From the NCBI GenBank assembly GCA_900102115.1, contig FNAW01000001.1, positions 372,001-436,000 on the forward strand: a stretch of DNA of 64,000 bases. Reading direction: 5' to 3'. The position numbers and the translations under genes are program-made. The notes under the pieces were generated by a model. That model was not told the origin of the DNA, searched no databases, and saw nothing but the letters and a program-made list of their open reading frames with translations. The DNA comes from Blastococcus fimeti. Lineage in GTDB: Bacteria > Actinomycetota > Actinomycetes > Mycobacteriales > Geodermatophilaceae. Position 1 is the stretch's first letter. The number at the start of each line of letters is the position of its first letter. Of this stretch, positions 52,972 to 61,177 are shown piece after piece.

Positions 52972-54732
52972 GTGCAGAAGGTCCTGATCGCCAACCGCGG
53001 TGAGATCGCGGTGCGAGTGGCGCGTGCGTGCAAGGACGCCGGTCTCACCAGCGTGGCCGTCTACGCCGAGCCGGACCGCGACGCGCTGCACGTGCGCGTC
53101 GCGGACGAGGCGTTCGCGCTGGGCGGCACGACGCCCGGCGACTCCTACCTCGTCATCGACAAGATTCTCGACGCCGCCAAGCAGTCCGGCGCCGACGCGA
53201 TCCACCCCGGGTACGGGTTCCTGTCGGAGAACGCCGACTTCGCCCAGGCCGTCATCGACGCCGGGCTGACCTGGATCGGCCCCTCCCCGCAGGCGATCAT
53301 CGACCTCGGTGACAAGGTCGCCGCGCGGCACATCGCGATGAAGGCCGGCGCGCCCCTGGTCCCCGGGACCAAGGACCCGGTCGGCGGCGCCGACGAGGTC
53401 CTCGCCTTCGCCGAGGAGCACGGCCTCCCGGTGGCCATCAAGGCCGCGTTCGGCGGCGGCGGCCGCGGGCTCAAGGTCGCCCGCACCAAGGAGGAGATCC
53501 CGGAGCTGTTCGACTCCGCGGTGCGTGAGGCCGTCTCGGCCTTCGGCCGCGGCGAGTGCTTCGTCGAGCGCTTCCTGGACAAGCCGCGGCACGTCGAGGC
53601 GCAGGTGCTCGCCGACACCCATGGCAACGTCATCGTCGTCGGCACCCGCGACTGCTCGCTGCAGCGGCGCAACCAGAAGCTGGTCGAGGAGGCCCCCGCG
53701 CCGTTCCTCACCGACGAGCAGCGCGCCCGGATCCACTCCTCCGCCAAGGCCATCTGCAAGGCGGCGGGCTACCACGGCGCCGGCACGGTCGAGTACCTCG
53801 TGGGCGTCGACGGCTCGATCTCCTTCCTCGAGGTCAACACCCGCCTGCAGGTCGAGCACCCGGTCTCCGAGGAGACCAGCGGCATCGACCTGGTGCGCCA
53901 GCAGTTCCGCATCGCCGACGGCCTGCCGCTGGAGATCACCGAGGACCCCGAGCCGCGCGGCCACAGCATCGAGTTCCGGATCAACGCCGAGGACGCCGGC
54001 CGCAACTTCATGCCGGCCCCCGGTCCGGTGGACCGGCTGGAGATCCCGCAGGGCCCCGGCGTCCGCTGGGACTCCGGCGTGGAGACCGGCGGCGAGGTGG
54101 CCGGCGCGTTCGACTCGATGCTGGCCAAGCTCATCGTCACCGGCGCCACCCGCGAGGAGGCCCTGCAGCGGGCCCGCCGCGCGCTGGACGAGCTGGTCGT
54201 CGAGGGCATGCCCACGGTCATCCCGTTCCACCGCGCCGTCGTCCGCGACGAGGCGTTCACCTCGGAGCCGTTCACCGTGCACACGCGGTGGATCGAGACC
54301 GAGTGGGACAACCAGGTGCCGCCGTACGACGCCGCGCCGTCGGAGGCCGACGAGGCCGCGCCGCGGCAGACCGTCGTCGTCGAGGTCGGCGGTCGCCGGC
54401 TCGAGGTGTCGCTGCCGGCCGGCCTGGCCGCCGGTGGCGGTGCAGCCGCAGGCGCCCCGGCCAAGCCCCGCAAGCGCGGTGGCGGCGCCGGCGGCTCGGG
54501 CGCCTCGGGTGACTCCCTCACCTCGCCGATGCAGGGCACGATCGTCAAGGTCGCGGTCGAGGACGGCGCCACCGTCGCGGCCGGGGACCTGGTGGTCGTC
54601 CTCGAGGCGATGAAGATGGAGCAGCCGATCACCGCGCACAAGGCCGGCACCGTCACCGGCCTGTCGGCCGAGGTCGGCGCCTCGGTCACCAGCGGTGCGG
54701 TCATCTGCACCATCGCCGACGCCGCCGAGTAG
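52972..54732 (+). CDS. accA3: Acyl-CoA carboxylase alpha subunit (biotin carboxylase plus BCCP)
   Basis: A 586-residue two-domain protein. The biotin carboxylase part begins [20 protein letters not shown], with the ATP-grasp loop [33 protein letters not shown] and [13 protein letters not shown] Gly/Ala/Lys-rich linker leads to the C-terminal biotinyl domain with Lys548 in EAMKMEQP. It carboxylates its own biotin and passes CO2 to AccD-type subunits. The GTG at 52972 has AAGGAG ahead; a TATTAC hexamer (52933-52938) may be its -10. A perfect palindromic terminator follows. Confidence 0.95.
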   Translation: MQKVLIANRGEIAVRVARACKDAGLTSVAVYAEPDRDALHVRVADEAFALGGTTPGDSYLVIDKILDAAKQSGADAIHPGYGFLSENADFAQAVIDAGLTWIGPSPQAIIDLGDKVAARHIAMKAGAPLVPGTKDPVGGADEVLAFAEEHGLPVAIKAAFGGGGRGLKVARTKEEIPELFDSAVREAVSAFGRGECFVERFLDKPRHVEAQVLADTHGNVIVVGTRDCSLQRRNQKLVEEAPAPFLTDEQRARIHSSAKAICKAAGYHGAGTVEYLVGVDGSISFLEVNTRLQVEHPVSEETSGIDLVRQQFRIADGLPLEITEDPEPRGHSIEFRINAEDAGRNFMPAPGPVDRLEIPQGPGVRWDSGVETGGEVAGAFDSMLAKLIVTGATREEALQRARRALDELVVEGMPTVIPFHRAVVRDEAFTSEPFTVHTRWIETEWDNQVPPYDAAPSEADEAAPRQTVVVEVGGRRLEVSLPAGLAAGGGAAAGAPAKPRKRGGGAGGSGASGDSLTSPMQGTIVKVAVEDGATVAAGDLVVVLEAMKMEQPITAHKAGTVTGLSAEVGASVTSGAVICTIADAAE

Positions 54733-54750
54733 TCCCCCAGCACACGCACC

Positions 54751-54786
54751 AGGAGGCCGGATCCGCGCTCGCGGATCCGGCCTCCT
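54751..54786. terminator. Palindromic bidirectional terminator
   Basis: Two perfectly complementary 17-base arms (aggaggccggatccgcg and its complement) surround a 2-base centre. It lies between the convergent accA3 and metzincin genes. No U-run is present. Confidence 0.85.
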
Positions 54787-54802
54787 GTCGTCCTACGGGG
54801 GC

Positions 54803-56503
54803 TCAGCGCAGACGGAGCCGGCGGGCCCGCCGCACCACCAGCAGCATCCCGCCGGCCAGCCCGGCGCCGGCCAGCGCCACGAGCAGCGTGCCGGTGGGCG
54901 TCGAACCCGACGCCGGCTCCAGCGTGGCGGCGGCGGGCAGGACCGAGCCCGGGCCGGGCGTCTGCGGCAGGGCCGGGGGCACCGGGAGGGTGCCGGCCGA
55001 GGGGGTGTCCGCGGCCGCGGCGACGGCCGTGCGATGGGCGGCGCCGGCCAGGACGCGGCCCGCGCCGGGCTCCCGGGGAGCCACCGCGGCGGTCCCCGCC
55101 GCCGGGGCGGCGGGCAGCACGGAGATCGAGGCCCTCCCGTCGTCGAGCGACCGGACCGTGACCGTGAAGTCCCCGCCGGACAGCTCCACCGGCACGCCGA
55201 CGGGCAGCGCGGCCTGCAGGTCGGCGTCCCAGCCGGACGCCGACGTCGGCGTCCCGTCGAGCAGCACCGAGGTGTCGGGGAACTCGGCGGAGCGGCGCAG
55301 CAGCACGCCGGTCTCCAGGCGGTACCGGTTGTCGCTCGGACGGCCGAGCCAGGCGTCCCGGCCGGTCGCCGTGCGGTACTCGAGCCAGTAGGCGGTGCCC
55401 TCGGCGTCGACCAGCCGGAGCGCGCGGGTGCCGGTGCGGGTCGCCATCGGGGCGAGGTCGATCTCGAGCGGTCCGTCCAGGACGCCCACGTCGAGGGCCG
55501 AACCGGCCGGCAGGGCACCGAGCAGCGCCGCCTGGGGGGCGCTCAGCGAACCGAGCTCCCGCCAGGAGACGCCCATCACGTCGTAGAGGTCGCGGTAGCC
55601 GACGGTGCGGCAGGACCCCGCCTCCATCGCTCCGTCGCACTGCAGGGCCGAGGAGTGGCTGAGCCCGAGGTTGTGGCCCAGCTCGTGCGCGATGACCGAG
55701 GCCAGGCGGTCGCGGACGTAGAGCCGCCCGCCCGAGGAGGGGCCGTTGCCCACCTCGGCCAGGGCGTAGGAGCACCCGGGCTGGTCCGCGGTCTGGCTGC
55801 TCAGGTACAGCATCAGGTGCCTGCCGGGGCCGGCGTCGAAGCCGACGGCGGCGGCCGCCTCGTCCCAGAGGGCGGTGGGGTCCGCGCAGCCCGCGGCGGT
55901 GCTGATCCAGTCGTGGGCGGCGGCCACGCCGAACCGCACGGCGCCGTCGGTCTGCTCCGACCAGAAGCCCGCGACCGCGTCGTCGACCGTGGCGGCGACG
56001 TCCCGCGCCGTCACGCCGGCGTCGGGCTGCGTGCCGGCCGGCGCGACCAGGACGACGGTGACCGCGTTCGTGACCGTCCCGCGCACCGGCGGCGCGGTCT
56101 CGGCGGGCGTGACCGAGTCCGTGCTGAGCACCTGCTGGGCCGGGTCCAGGCCGTGCTCGAGGACGCCCTCGTCGCGCACGTCGCCACCGACGGTGAGCTC
56201 GACGGTCGCGCCGGCGGGCACCCCGGGCAGGTCCGCCGTCGGCACGCGCACCGCGCCGTCGTCGGTCTGCACCCAGCTCAGCGGAGCGGCAGTCGCCTCG
56301 TCCGCGTGCTGCCCCTCCGGGCCCTCCTCGGCCCAGGCCTGCACCAACCGGCCGACGACGGGCGTGCCGGCCGGCTCGTCGGCGTGCGCGACCGCGGCGA
56401 CCGGGCCGACCGTCGTCCCGGCGACCACGCCCGCGACGAGGAGGGTGCGCAGCAGGGCGGCGGGACGGCGGGGAGCACGGGAGGCGGACATCCCCCCGTT
56501 CAT
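54803..56503 (-). CDS. Secreted, membrane-anchored zinc metalloprotease (metzincin-like)
   Basis: A 566-residue extracellular protein. A signal peptide (ALLRTLLVAGVVAGTTVG, cleavage near AVAHA) leads to a propeptide-like region. The zinc site HELGHNLGLSH is at 273-283 and a Met-turn at Met310 (LYDVMG), which together define a metzincin. Four cysteines lie close to the active site. The C-terminal half is a beta-rich domain followed by a Pro/Ala linker, a membrane helix (LLVALAGAGLAGGMLLVV) and a basic tail that would hold the enzyme on the cell surface. The substrate is unknown. Two near starts exist; the ATG at 56503 gives the better signal. Confidence 0.82.
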   Translation of the reverse strand: MNGGMSASRAPRRPAALLRTLLVAGVVAGTTVGPVAAVAHADEPAGTPVVGRLVQAWAEEGPEGQHADEATAAPLSWVQTDDGAVRVPTADLPGVPAGATVELTVGGDVRDEGVLEHGLDPAQQVLSTDSVTPAETAPPVRGTVTNAVTVVLVAPAGTQPDAGVTARDVAATVDDAVAGFWSEQTDGAVRFGVAAAHDWISTAAGCADPTALWDEAAAAVGFDAGPGRHLMLYLSSQTADQPGCSYALAEVGNGPSSGGRLYVRDRLASVIAHELGHNLGLSHSSALQCDGAMEAGSCRTVGYRDLYDVMGVSWRELGSLSAPQAALLGALPAGSALDVGVLDGPLEIDLAPMATRTGTRALRLVDAEGTAYWLEYRTATGRDAWLGRPSDNRYRLETGVLLRRSAEFPDTSVLLDGTPTSASGWDADLQAALPVGVPVELSGGDFTVTVRSLDDGRASISVLPAAPAAGTAAVAPREPGAGRVLAGAAHRTAVAAAADTPSAGTLPVPPALPQTPGPGSVLPAAATLEPASGSTPTGTLLVALAGAGLAGGMLLVVRRARRLRLR

Positions 56504-56609
56504 CGGCGGGGCCCACGCGCGTCGGCACCGTCAGCGACGGATCAAGCCGAATCCGGCGTCACAACCGCCCCGGCCGTCCCGCAGCCCTCGCCCGCCCCCC
56601 TGGCCGCGG

Positions 56610-58013
56610 TCAGGCCAGGTGGTCGGCGCCCATCAGCCGGCGCCCCGCCTCGGTGATCGACCCCGAGAGCGAGGGGTAGATCGCGAACGTCTGGGCCAGG
56701 TCGGCGACGGTCAGCCCCTTGGTGACCGCGAGCGCGATCGGGAGGATCAGCTCGGAAGCGCCGGGCGCCACGACGACCCCGCCCATGATCACGCCGGTCG
56801 AGCGGCGGGCGAACAGCTTCACGAAGCCGTCGCGCAGGTCGCTCATCTTGGCGCGGGCGTTCGTCGCCAGCGGCAGCCGGACGACGTCCACGTCGGTGTA
56901 CTCGGGCAGGCTCTGCTCCTGCACGCCGACGGTCGCGATCTCCGGGTGGGTGAACACGTTGGCCGCCACCGTCTTGAGCTTGATCGGCATGACGGCCTCG
57001 CCGAGCGCGTGCCACATCGCGATCCGCCCCTGCATGGCCGCCACCGACGCGAGCTGGAAGACCCCGGTGACGTCGCCGGCGGCGTACACGCCCGGCACCG
57101 ACGTCCGCGAGACCCGGTCGACGACGACGTGACCGGCCTCGGTGAGCTCGACGCCGCAGTTCTCCAGGTTGAGCCCGGCGGTGTTCGGCACGGTGCCGAC
57201 CGTCATCAGGGCGTGCGACCCCTCGACCGCCCGGCCGTCGGTGAGCTCGACGACGACGCCCTTCTCGCTACGCCGCACCGCGGCCGCCCGCCCGCGCTCC
57301 AGGCGTCCGCCACGGGACTGGAAGACCTCCTCCAGCACCTCGGCGGCGTCGGAGTCCTCGCCGGGCAGCACCCGGTCGCGGGAGGAGACGAGGGTGACCG
57401 GCACGCCGGCCTCGAGGTAGCCCGAGGCGAACTCCGCGCCGGTCACGCCCGAGCCCACGACGACGAGGTGCCCGGGCATCTCGGTGAGCTCGTAGACGTC
57501 GCGCCAGTCGAGGATGCGCTCGTGGTCGGGCTCGGCGCCCTGCAGCACGCGCGGGTCGGCGCCGGTCGCGATGAGGACGACGTCGCCCTCGAGCTCCTCG
57601 GCGACCTCGCCGTCGGTGTCGAGCACCTGGACGCGGTGGGCGGCGAGACCCCGCATCTCGTCGGTGAGGCGGCCCTGCCCGACCACGATGCGGACGCCCT
57701 CGGCGAGCAGCCGGGAGCGGATGTCGGCGGACTGGGCGACGGCGAGGCCCTTGACCCGCTGGTTCACCGCGGCGAGGTCCAGGCCGACGGCGGCGGGCTC
57801 CGCGCCGTGCACGCCGAGGACGGCGGAGTCGTGCACCGACGTCATGGCGCCCGCGGCGGCGATCAGGGTCTTGGACGGGACGCAGTCGGTCAGGACGCTG
57901 GCGCCGCCGATGCCGTCGCGCTCGATCACGGTGACCTGGGCACCGAGCTGCGCGGCGACCAGGGCGGCCTCGTAGCCGGCCGGTCCACCGCCGATGATGA
58001 CGATGCGGGTCAT
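56610..58013 (-). CDS. lpdA: NAD(P)H-quinone dehydrogenase LpdA-like flavoprotein
   Basis: A 467-residue member of the pyridine nucleotide-disulfide oxidoreductase family. FAD binding is by IVIIGGGPAGYEAALVAA, NAD(P) binding by VVVGSGVTGAEFASGYLEA, and FAD again by VPGVYAAGDVTG. The redox disulfide is broken: the usual GGTCLNxGC is GGASVLTDC here, with Ser39 in place of the first cysteine and only Cys44 left. The C-terminal His-Glu pair is also replaced (IYPSLSGSI). These losses match mycobacterial LpdA (Rv3303c), which reduces quinones, not lipoamide. The ATG has GAAGGA upstream. Confidence 0.92.
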   Translation of the reverse strand: MTRIVIIGGGPAGYEAALVAAQLGAQVTVIERDGIGGASVLTDCVPSKTLIAAAGAMTSVHDSAVLGVHGAEPAAVGLDLAAVNQRVKGLAVAQSADIRSRLLAEGVRIVVGQGRLTDEMRGLAAHRVQVLDTDGEVAEELEGDVVLIATGADPRVLQGAEPDHERILDWRDVYELTEMPGHLVVVGSGVTGAEFASGYLEAGVPVTLVSSRDRVLPGEDSDAAEVLEEVFQSRGGRLERGRAAAVRRSEKGVVVELTDGRAVEGSHALMTVGTVPNTAGLNLENCGVELTEAGHVVVDRVSRTSVPGVYAAGDVTGVFQLASVAAMQGRIAMWHALGEAVMPIKLKTVAANVFTHPEIATVGVQEQSLPEYTDVDVVRLPLATNARAKMSDLRDGFVKLFARRSTGVIMGGVVVAPGASELILPIALAVTKGLTVADLAQTFAIYPSLSGSITEAGRRLMGADHLA

Positions 58014-58077
58014 GGATCCTTCTTCGGGTGTCGGACGGACGTCGGAGCCATTGTCCCCGCCCCGGATCGCTCCGGCG

Positions 58078-58872
58078 TCAGCGCCGCCCGGCGGCGTCGC
58101 CCCCGGGGCCCGCCGGCCTGGTCGAGGGCGCGGACTCCCGGCGGATGCGCCAGACCGCGGAGACGGCCTCCACGGCGATGCCGGTGTTCATCTTGGACTC
58201 ACCGAGCTCGCGGTCGCGGAAGGTGATCGGCACCTCCACGATCCGGGCGCCGGCCTGCAGCGCGCGGTAGGTCGTCTCGATCTGGTACCCGTAGCCGTTG
58301 GCCTCGAAGGAGTCGACGTCCAGACGGTTCAGCAGGTCGGTCCGCCAGGCCTTGAAGCCGCCGGTCAGGTCGCGGGTCCGGGTGCGCAGGACGGTCCGGG
58401 CGTAGAGGTTGCCGACCCAGGACACGGTCCGCCGGCTCCAGGGCCAGTTCGCGACCGCTCCTCCGGGCACGTAGCGCGAGCCGAGGACGAGGTCGGCGTC
58501 CTCGATCGCGGCCAGGAGGGCGTCGATCGCCTCGGGGTCGTGCGAGCCGTCGACGTCCATCTGGACGATGACGTCCCACCGCCCGGTGGCGAGGGCCTTC
58601 TTGAAGCCGGCGACGTAGGCGGTGCCCAGGCCCAGCTTGCCGGTGCGCTCGAGCAGTTCGACCCGTCCGGGGTGCTCCCCGGCGAGCGCCCGCACGAGGT
58701 CGCCGGTGCCGTCCGGGGAGCCGTCGTCGACGACGAGGACGTCCGGCGCGGAGGGGCGGGCGAGGACGGCCTCGACGTGCCGGCGCACGTTGTCCGCCTC
58801 GTTGTACGTAGGCGTGACGACCAGGACGCGCACGGTCTTCCTCTTCTCTCCGGGAGCGGGGGCGGCTGTCAT
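58078..58872 (-). CDS. Polyprenol monophosphomannose synthase (GT2)
   Basis: A 264-residue DPM1-like GT2 enzyme that moves mannose from GDP-mannose to polyprenyl phosphate. It has VLVVTPTYNEADNVRRHVEAV, VVDDGSPDGTGDL, the metal-binding DXD in QMDVDGSHDPE, then LVLGSRYVPGG and LTGGFKAWR, and IPITFRDRELGESKMN-like VPITFRDRELGESKM. There is no attached apolipoprotein N-acyltransferase domain, unlike the Ppm1 of M. tuberculosis. The ATG overlaps the stop of the MptB-like gene (ATGA), so the donor maker and a donor user are produced together. Confidence 0.93.
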   Translation of the reverse strand: MTAAPAPGEKRKTVRVLVVTPTYNEADNVRRHVEAVLARPSAPDVLVVDDGSPDGTGDLVRALAGEHPGRVELLERTGKLGLGTAYVAGFKKALATGRWDVIVQMDVDGSHDPEAIDALLAAIEDADLVLGSRYVPGGAVANWPWSRRTVSWVGNLYARTVLRTRTRDLTGGFKAWRTDLLNRLDVDSFEANGYGYQIETTYRALQAGARIVEVPITFRDRELGESKMNTGIAVEAVSAVWRIRRESAPSTRPAGPGGDAAGRR

Positions 58873-60377
58873 CGGGCGACCTCGGCGGTTGCCGGCCGCC
58901 GGAGGCGGCGCACGACCACGTGGACCAGGCCGGCGACGACGGCCACGCCCAGGACGACGAGGACGATCTGGTCCGGGTGCGGACGCTCGTACAGGGCGAG
59001 CACCGGGTGCCCGCCGGGCAGCACGGTGAACAGCAGGACCACCGACCAGAGCACCACGACCAGGCGTTCGGCCGCGACCCCGGCCGCGGCGAAGAGCATC
59101 GTCGGCCAGATCAGGTACCAGGGCCACACCACCGAGCCGGTGAGGATCACCGTCAGGGCGATCCACGAGGTGACCCGGACCAGGCCCCAGCGGCGCAGCC
59201 GGGTCAGGAAGAGCAGGCTCAGGACGACGGCGACGACGATCCCGGCCTGCCGGGCGCCGTCGATCGGCGGGTCGTCGATGTCCAGCGTGAACGCGAGCGC
59301 CGTCGTCGGGGTGAGCGCCTCCAGCGCCCGTCCGGGGGTGTCCAGGTTGCCGAGGAAGGACCATCCCCAGCCCGACAGCTGCACCGACAGGGCGAAGGTC
59401 CCCGCGCCCAGCGCGCCGGCCAGGACGAGAGCCCGGATCCGGGCGGGCCAGCCGTCCTGCCGCTGCGCCCAGTCGACCCCGATCACGAGGACGGCGAGCA
59501 GCGCGGTGGCCTTGATGCCGCCTGCGGCCACGCACAGCAGGATGCCCAGCAAGGGCCGGTCCCAGAGCGCGAGCAGCAGCCCCGGGAGCAGCAGGGCGAG
59601 CATCAGGGCGTCGTTGTGGTTGCCCGAGACGAGGTGCAGGAGCACCAGCGGGTTGATCGCACCCAGCCACATGGCGACGGCGGGGCTGCCGCCCAGGCGT
59701 GCGGCGATGCGGCAGACCATCAGCGCGCACACCGCCCAGCCGGCGACGCAGAGCGCCCGCACGGCGACCAGCACCGGGAGCATCCGCTCGTCGAAGAGGC
59801 CCGACAGGCCGCTGAGCAGGGCGACGAACGGCGGGCTGTAGGGGGTGGGGCTGAACCGCCAGAACTCCTCGGCGCCGCGCACCGACTCGACGTTCCCGAG
59901 CACACCGGGGCCGTACTCGAACGGGTCCACGCCCTGCTGCGTGGCGGCACCGATCGCGGTGTAGAACCACGGGTCCCCGGTGAACAGCGGCGGTCCGATC
60001 ACCAGCGGCACGGACCAGACGAGCCCGACGACCAGCAGCCACCGGGTGCGGGCACCGCGGCGCAGCGCCAGCCCGACCAGCAGCCAGGCGACCGCCCACG
60101 CCGCCAGGGCCGCGGAGCTCCACCACCGCGCCGCCTCGAAGCCGAGGGCGGCGGGGGTGAGGTCGGGGTTGTCGTCGTAGAACCACAGGTGCGGTGCCCG
60201 GAGGTGCTGGCCCAGGCTGTTGCCGGCCACGGCGAGGTAGGTCGTGCCCGCCAGGCCCAGCAGCGCCCCGACCAGGAGGAGCAGGACGGTCCCGGCGCCG
60301 GCGCGCACCGGCCGCTCGGGAGCCGTGGTCGTCGCGGCGGGCGACGCCGCACCGGCCACGCTCGTGCTGACGGTCAT
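58869..60377 (-). CDS. MptA/MptB-like polyprenol-phosphomannose-dependent mannosyltransferase
   Basis: A 502-residue GT-C membrane protein with about 13 helices. The first extracytoplasmic loop and following motif read FTGDPWFYTAIGAATQQGVDPFEYGPG, then WRFSPTPYSPPFVALLSGL. INPLVLLHLVSGNHNDALML is the second conserved block. This pattern is typical of the MptB family, which builds alpha-1,6-mannan cores of lipomannan-type lipids using polyprenyl-phosphate-mannose. The ATG at 60377 with GGGAG is chosen over much longer non-conserved starts. The linked synthase follows in a 4-base overlap. Confidence 0.87.
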   Translation of the reverse strand: MTVSTSVAGAASPAATTTAPERPVRAGAGTVLLLLVGALLGLAGTTYLAVAGNSLGQHLRAPHLWFYDDNPDLTPAALGFEAARWWSSAALAAWAVAWLLVGLALRRGARTRWLLVVGLVWSVPLVIGPPLFTGDPWFYTAIGAATQQGVDPFEYGPGVLGNVESVRGAEEFWRFSPTPYSPPFVALLSGLSGLFDERMLPVLVAVRALCVAGWAVCALMVCRIAARLGGSPAVAMWLGAINPLVLLHLVSGNHNDALMLALLLPGLLLALWDRPLLGILLCVAAGGIKATALLAVLVIGVDWAQRQDGWPARIRALVLAGALGAGTFALSVQLSGWGWSFLGNLDTPGRALEALTPTTALAFTLDIDDPPIDGARQAGIVVAVVLSLLFLTRLRRWGLVRVTSWIALTVILTGSVVWPWYLIWPTMLFAAAGVAAERLVVVLWSVVLLFTVLPGGHPVLALYERPHPDQIVLVVLGVAVVAGLVHVVVRRLRRPATAEVAR

Positions 60378-60676
60378 CTCCCGACTGCTCCCGTTGGACC
60401 GACTCTGCCCCGACACCACGTCGGCCCGCCGACGGAGAGGCAGGAGCGCTGAGACTAACGCGCCGCAGCGGAGCCCCGTCATCCGAAGGCCTGCCACACG
60501 CCGTGCCCGCGGGGCGGGAGACGCCCGCCGCAGGCGCGCTGCCCGAGCGTGTCGCTCGCGCGTGCATAACCCTGCGTGAGAACCTCGTTCCTGACCGTGG
60601 TCGCGGGTGCCTCGCCACCTGACTCCGGCGCCGCGTACGCACAGGTCGGCGTCACGATCTGACAAGGAACTCGCTC

Positions 60677-61177
60677 ATGCACACCAGTCGACGCACTGGC
60701 CTCCTCGCCGTCTGCGCCTCCGTCGCGCTCCTGGCCGCCTGCTCCTCCTCGACCGACGAGGCCTCCTCCGGGTCCCCGCTCTCGACGGCCCCTCCCGGCA
60801 CCTACGGGACGCCGCTGGACGAGACGGTCGCGCCCCCCTCGGCCGTCGCCACCGACGAACCGGTGGAGGTCGGCCCGACCGACGACGGCCGTGTCTTCGT
60901 CACCTACTCGGGCTGGAGCCAGGACGGGGCGTTCCAGGTCAGCGCCTACCTGCCGGGGGTGGTGGAGAACGACGGGACGTGCACGCTCACGATGACCTCC
61001 GAGAGCGGCGAGGCCACGGCCTCGGGGCCGGCCAGTCCGGACGCCACCTCCACCGCCTGCGGAGGGCTGTCCATCGCCGGCGCCGATCTCGGGCCGGGTG
61101 CCTGGTCGGCCGTCGTGTCCTACGAGTCAGGCTCCTCGCGGGCGAGCTCCGATCCCATCGAGGTGGAGATCCCGTGA
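60677..61177 (+). CDS. Predicted lipoprotein of the LGFP operon
   Basis: A 166-residue protein with a lipoprotein signal (LLAVCASVALLAAC, lipidated cysteine near residue 22), a Ser/Pro/Thr-rich linker, then a ~100-residue beta-rich domain (RVFVTYSGWSQDGAFQVSAYL, CTLTMTSESGEATASGPASP) of immunoglobulin-like character. AAGGAA precedes the ATG. Its TGA overlaps the GTG of the LGFP protein, so the two are coupled and likely act together at the wall. The family is not recognised. The 299 bp upstream, divergent from the MptB-like gene, show no further gene. Confidence 0.75.
   Translation: MHTSRRTGLLAVCASVALLAACSSSTDEASSGSPLSTAPPGTYGTPLDETVAPPSAVATDEPVEVGPTDDGRVFVTYSGWSQDGAFQVSAYLPGVVENDGTCTLTMTSESGEATASGPASPDATSTACGGLSIAGADLGPGAWSAVVSYESGSSRASSDPIEVEIP

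Noticed and set aside
54803..55080. LPQTP as a sortase sorting signal in the metzincin
   Set aside because: The fifth residue is Pro, not Gly, and the motif lies too far before the membrane helix. A plain membrane anchor is enough.
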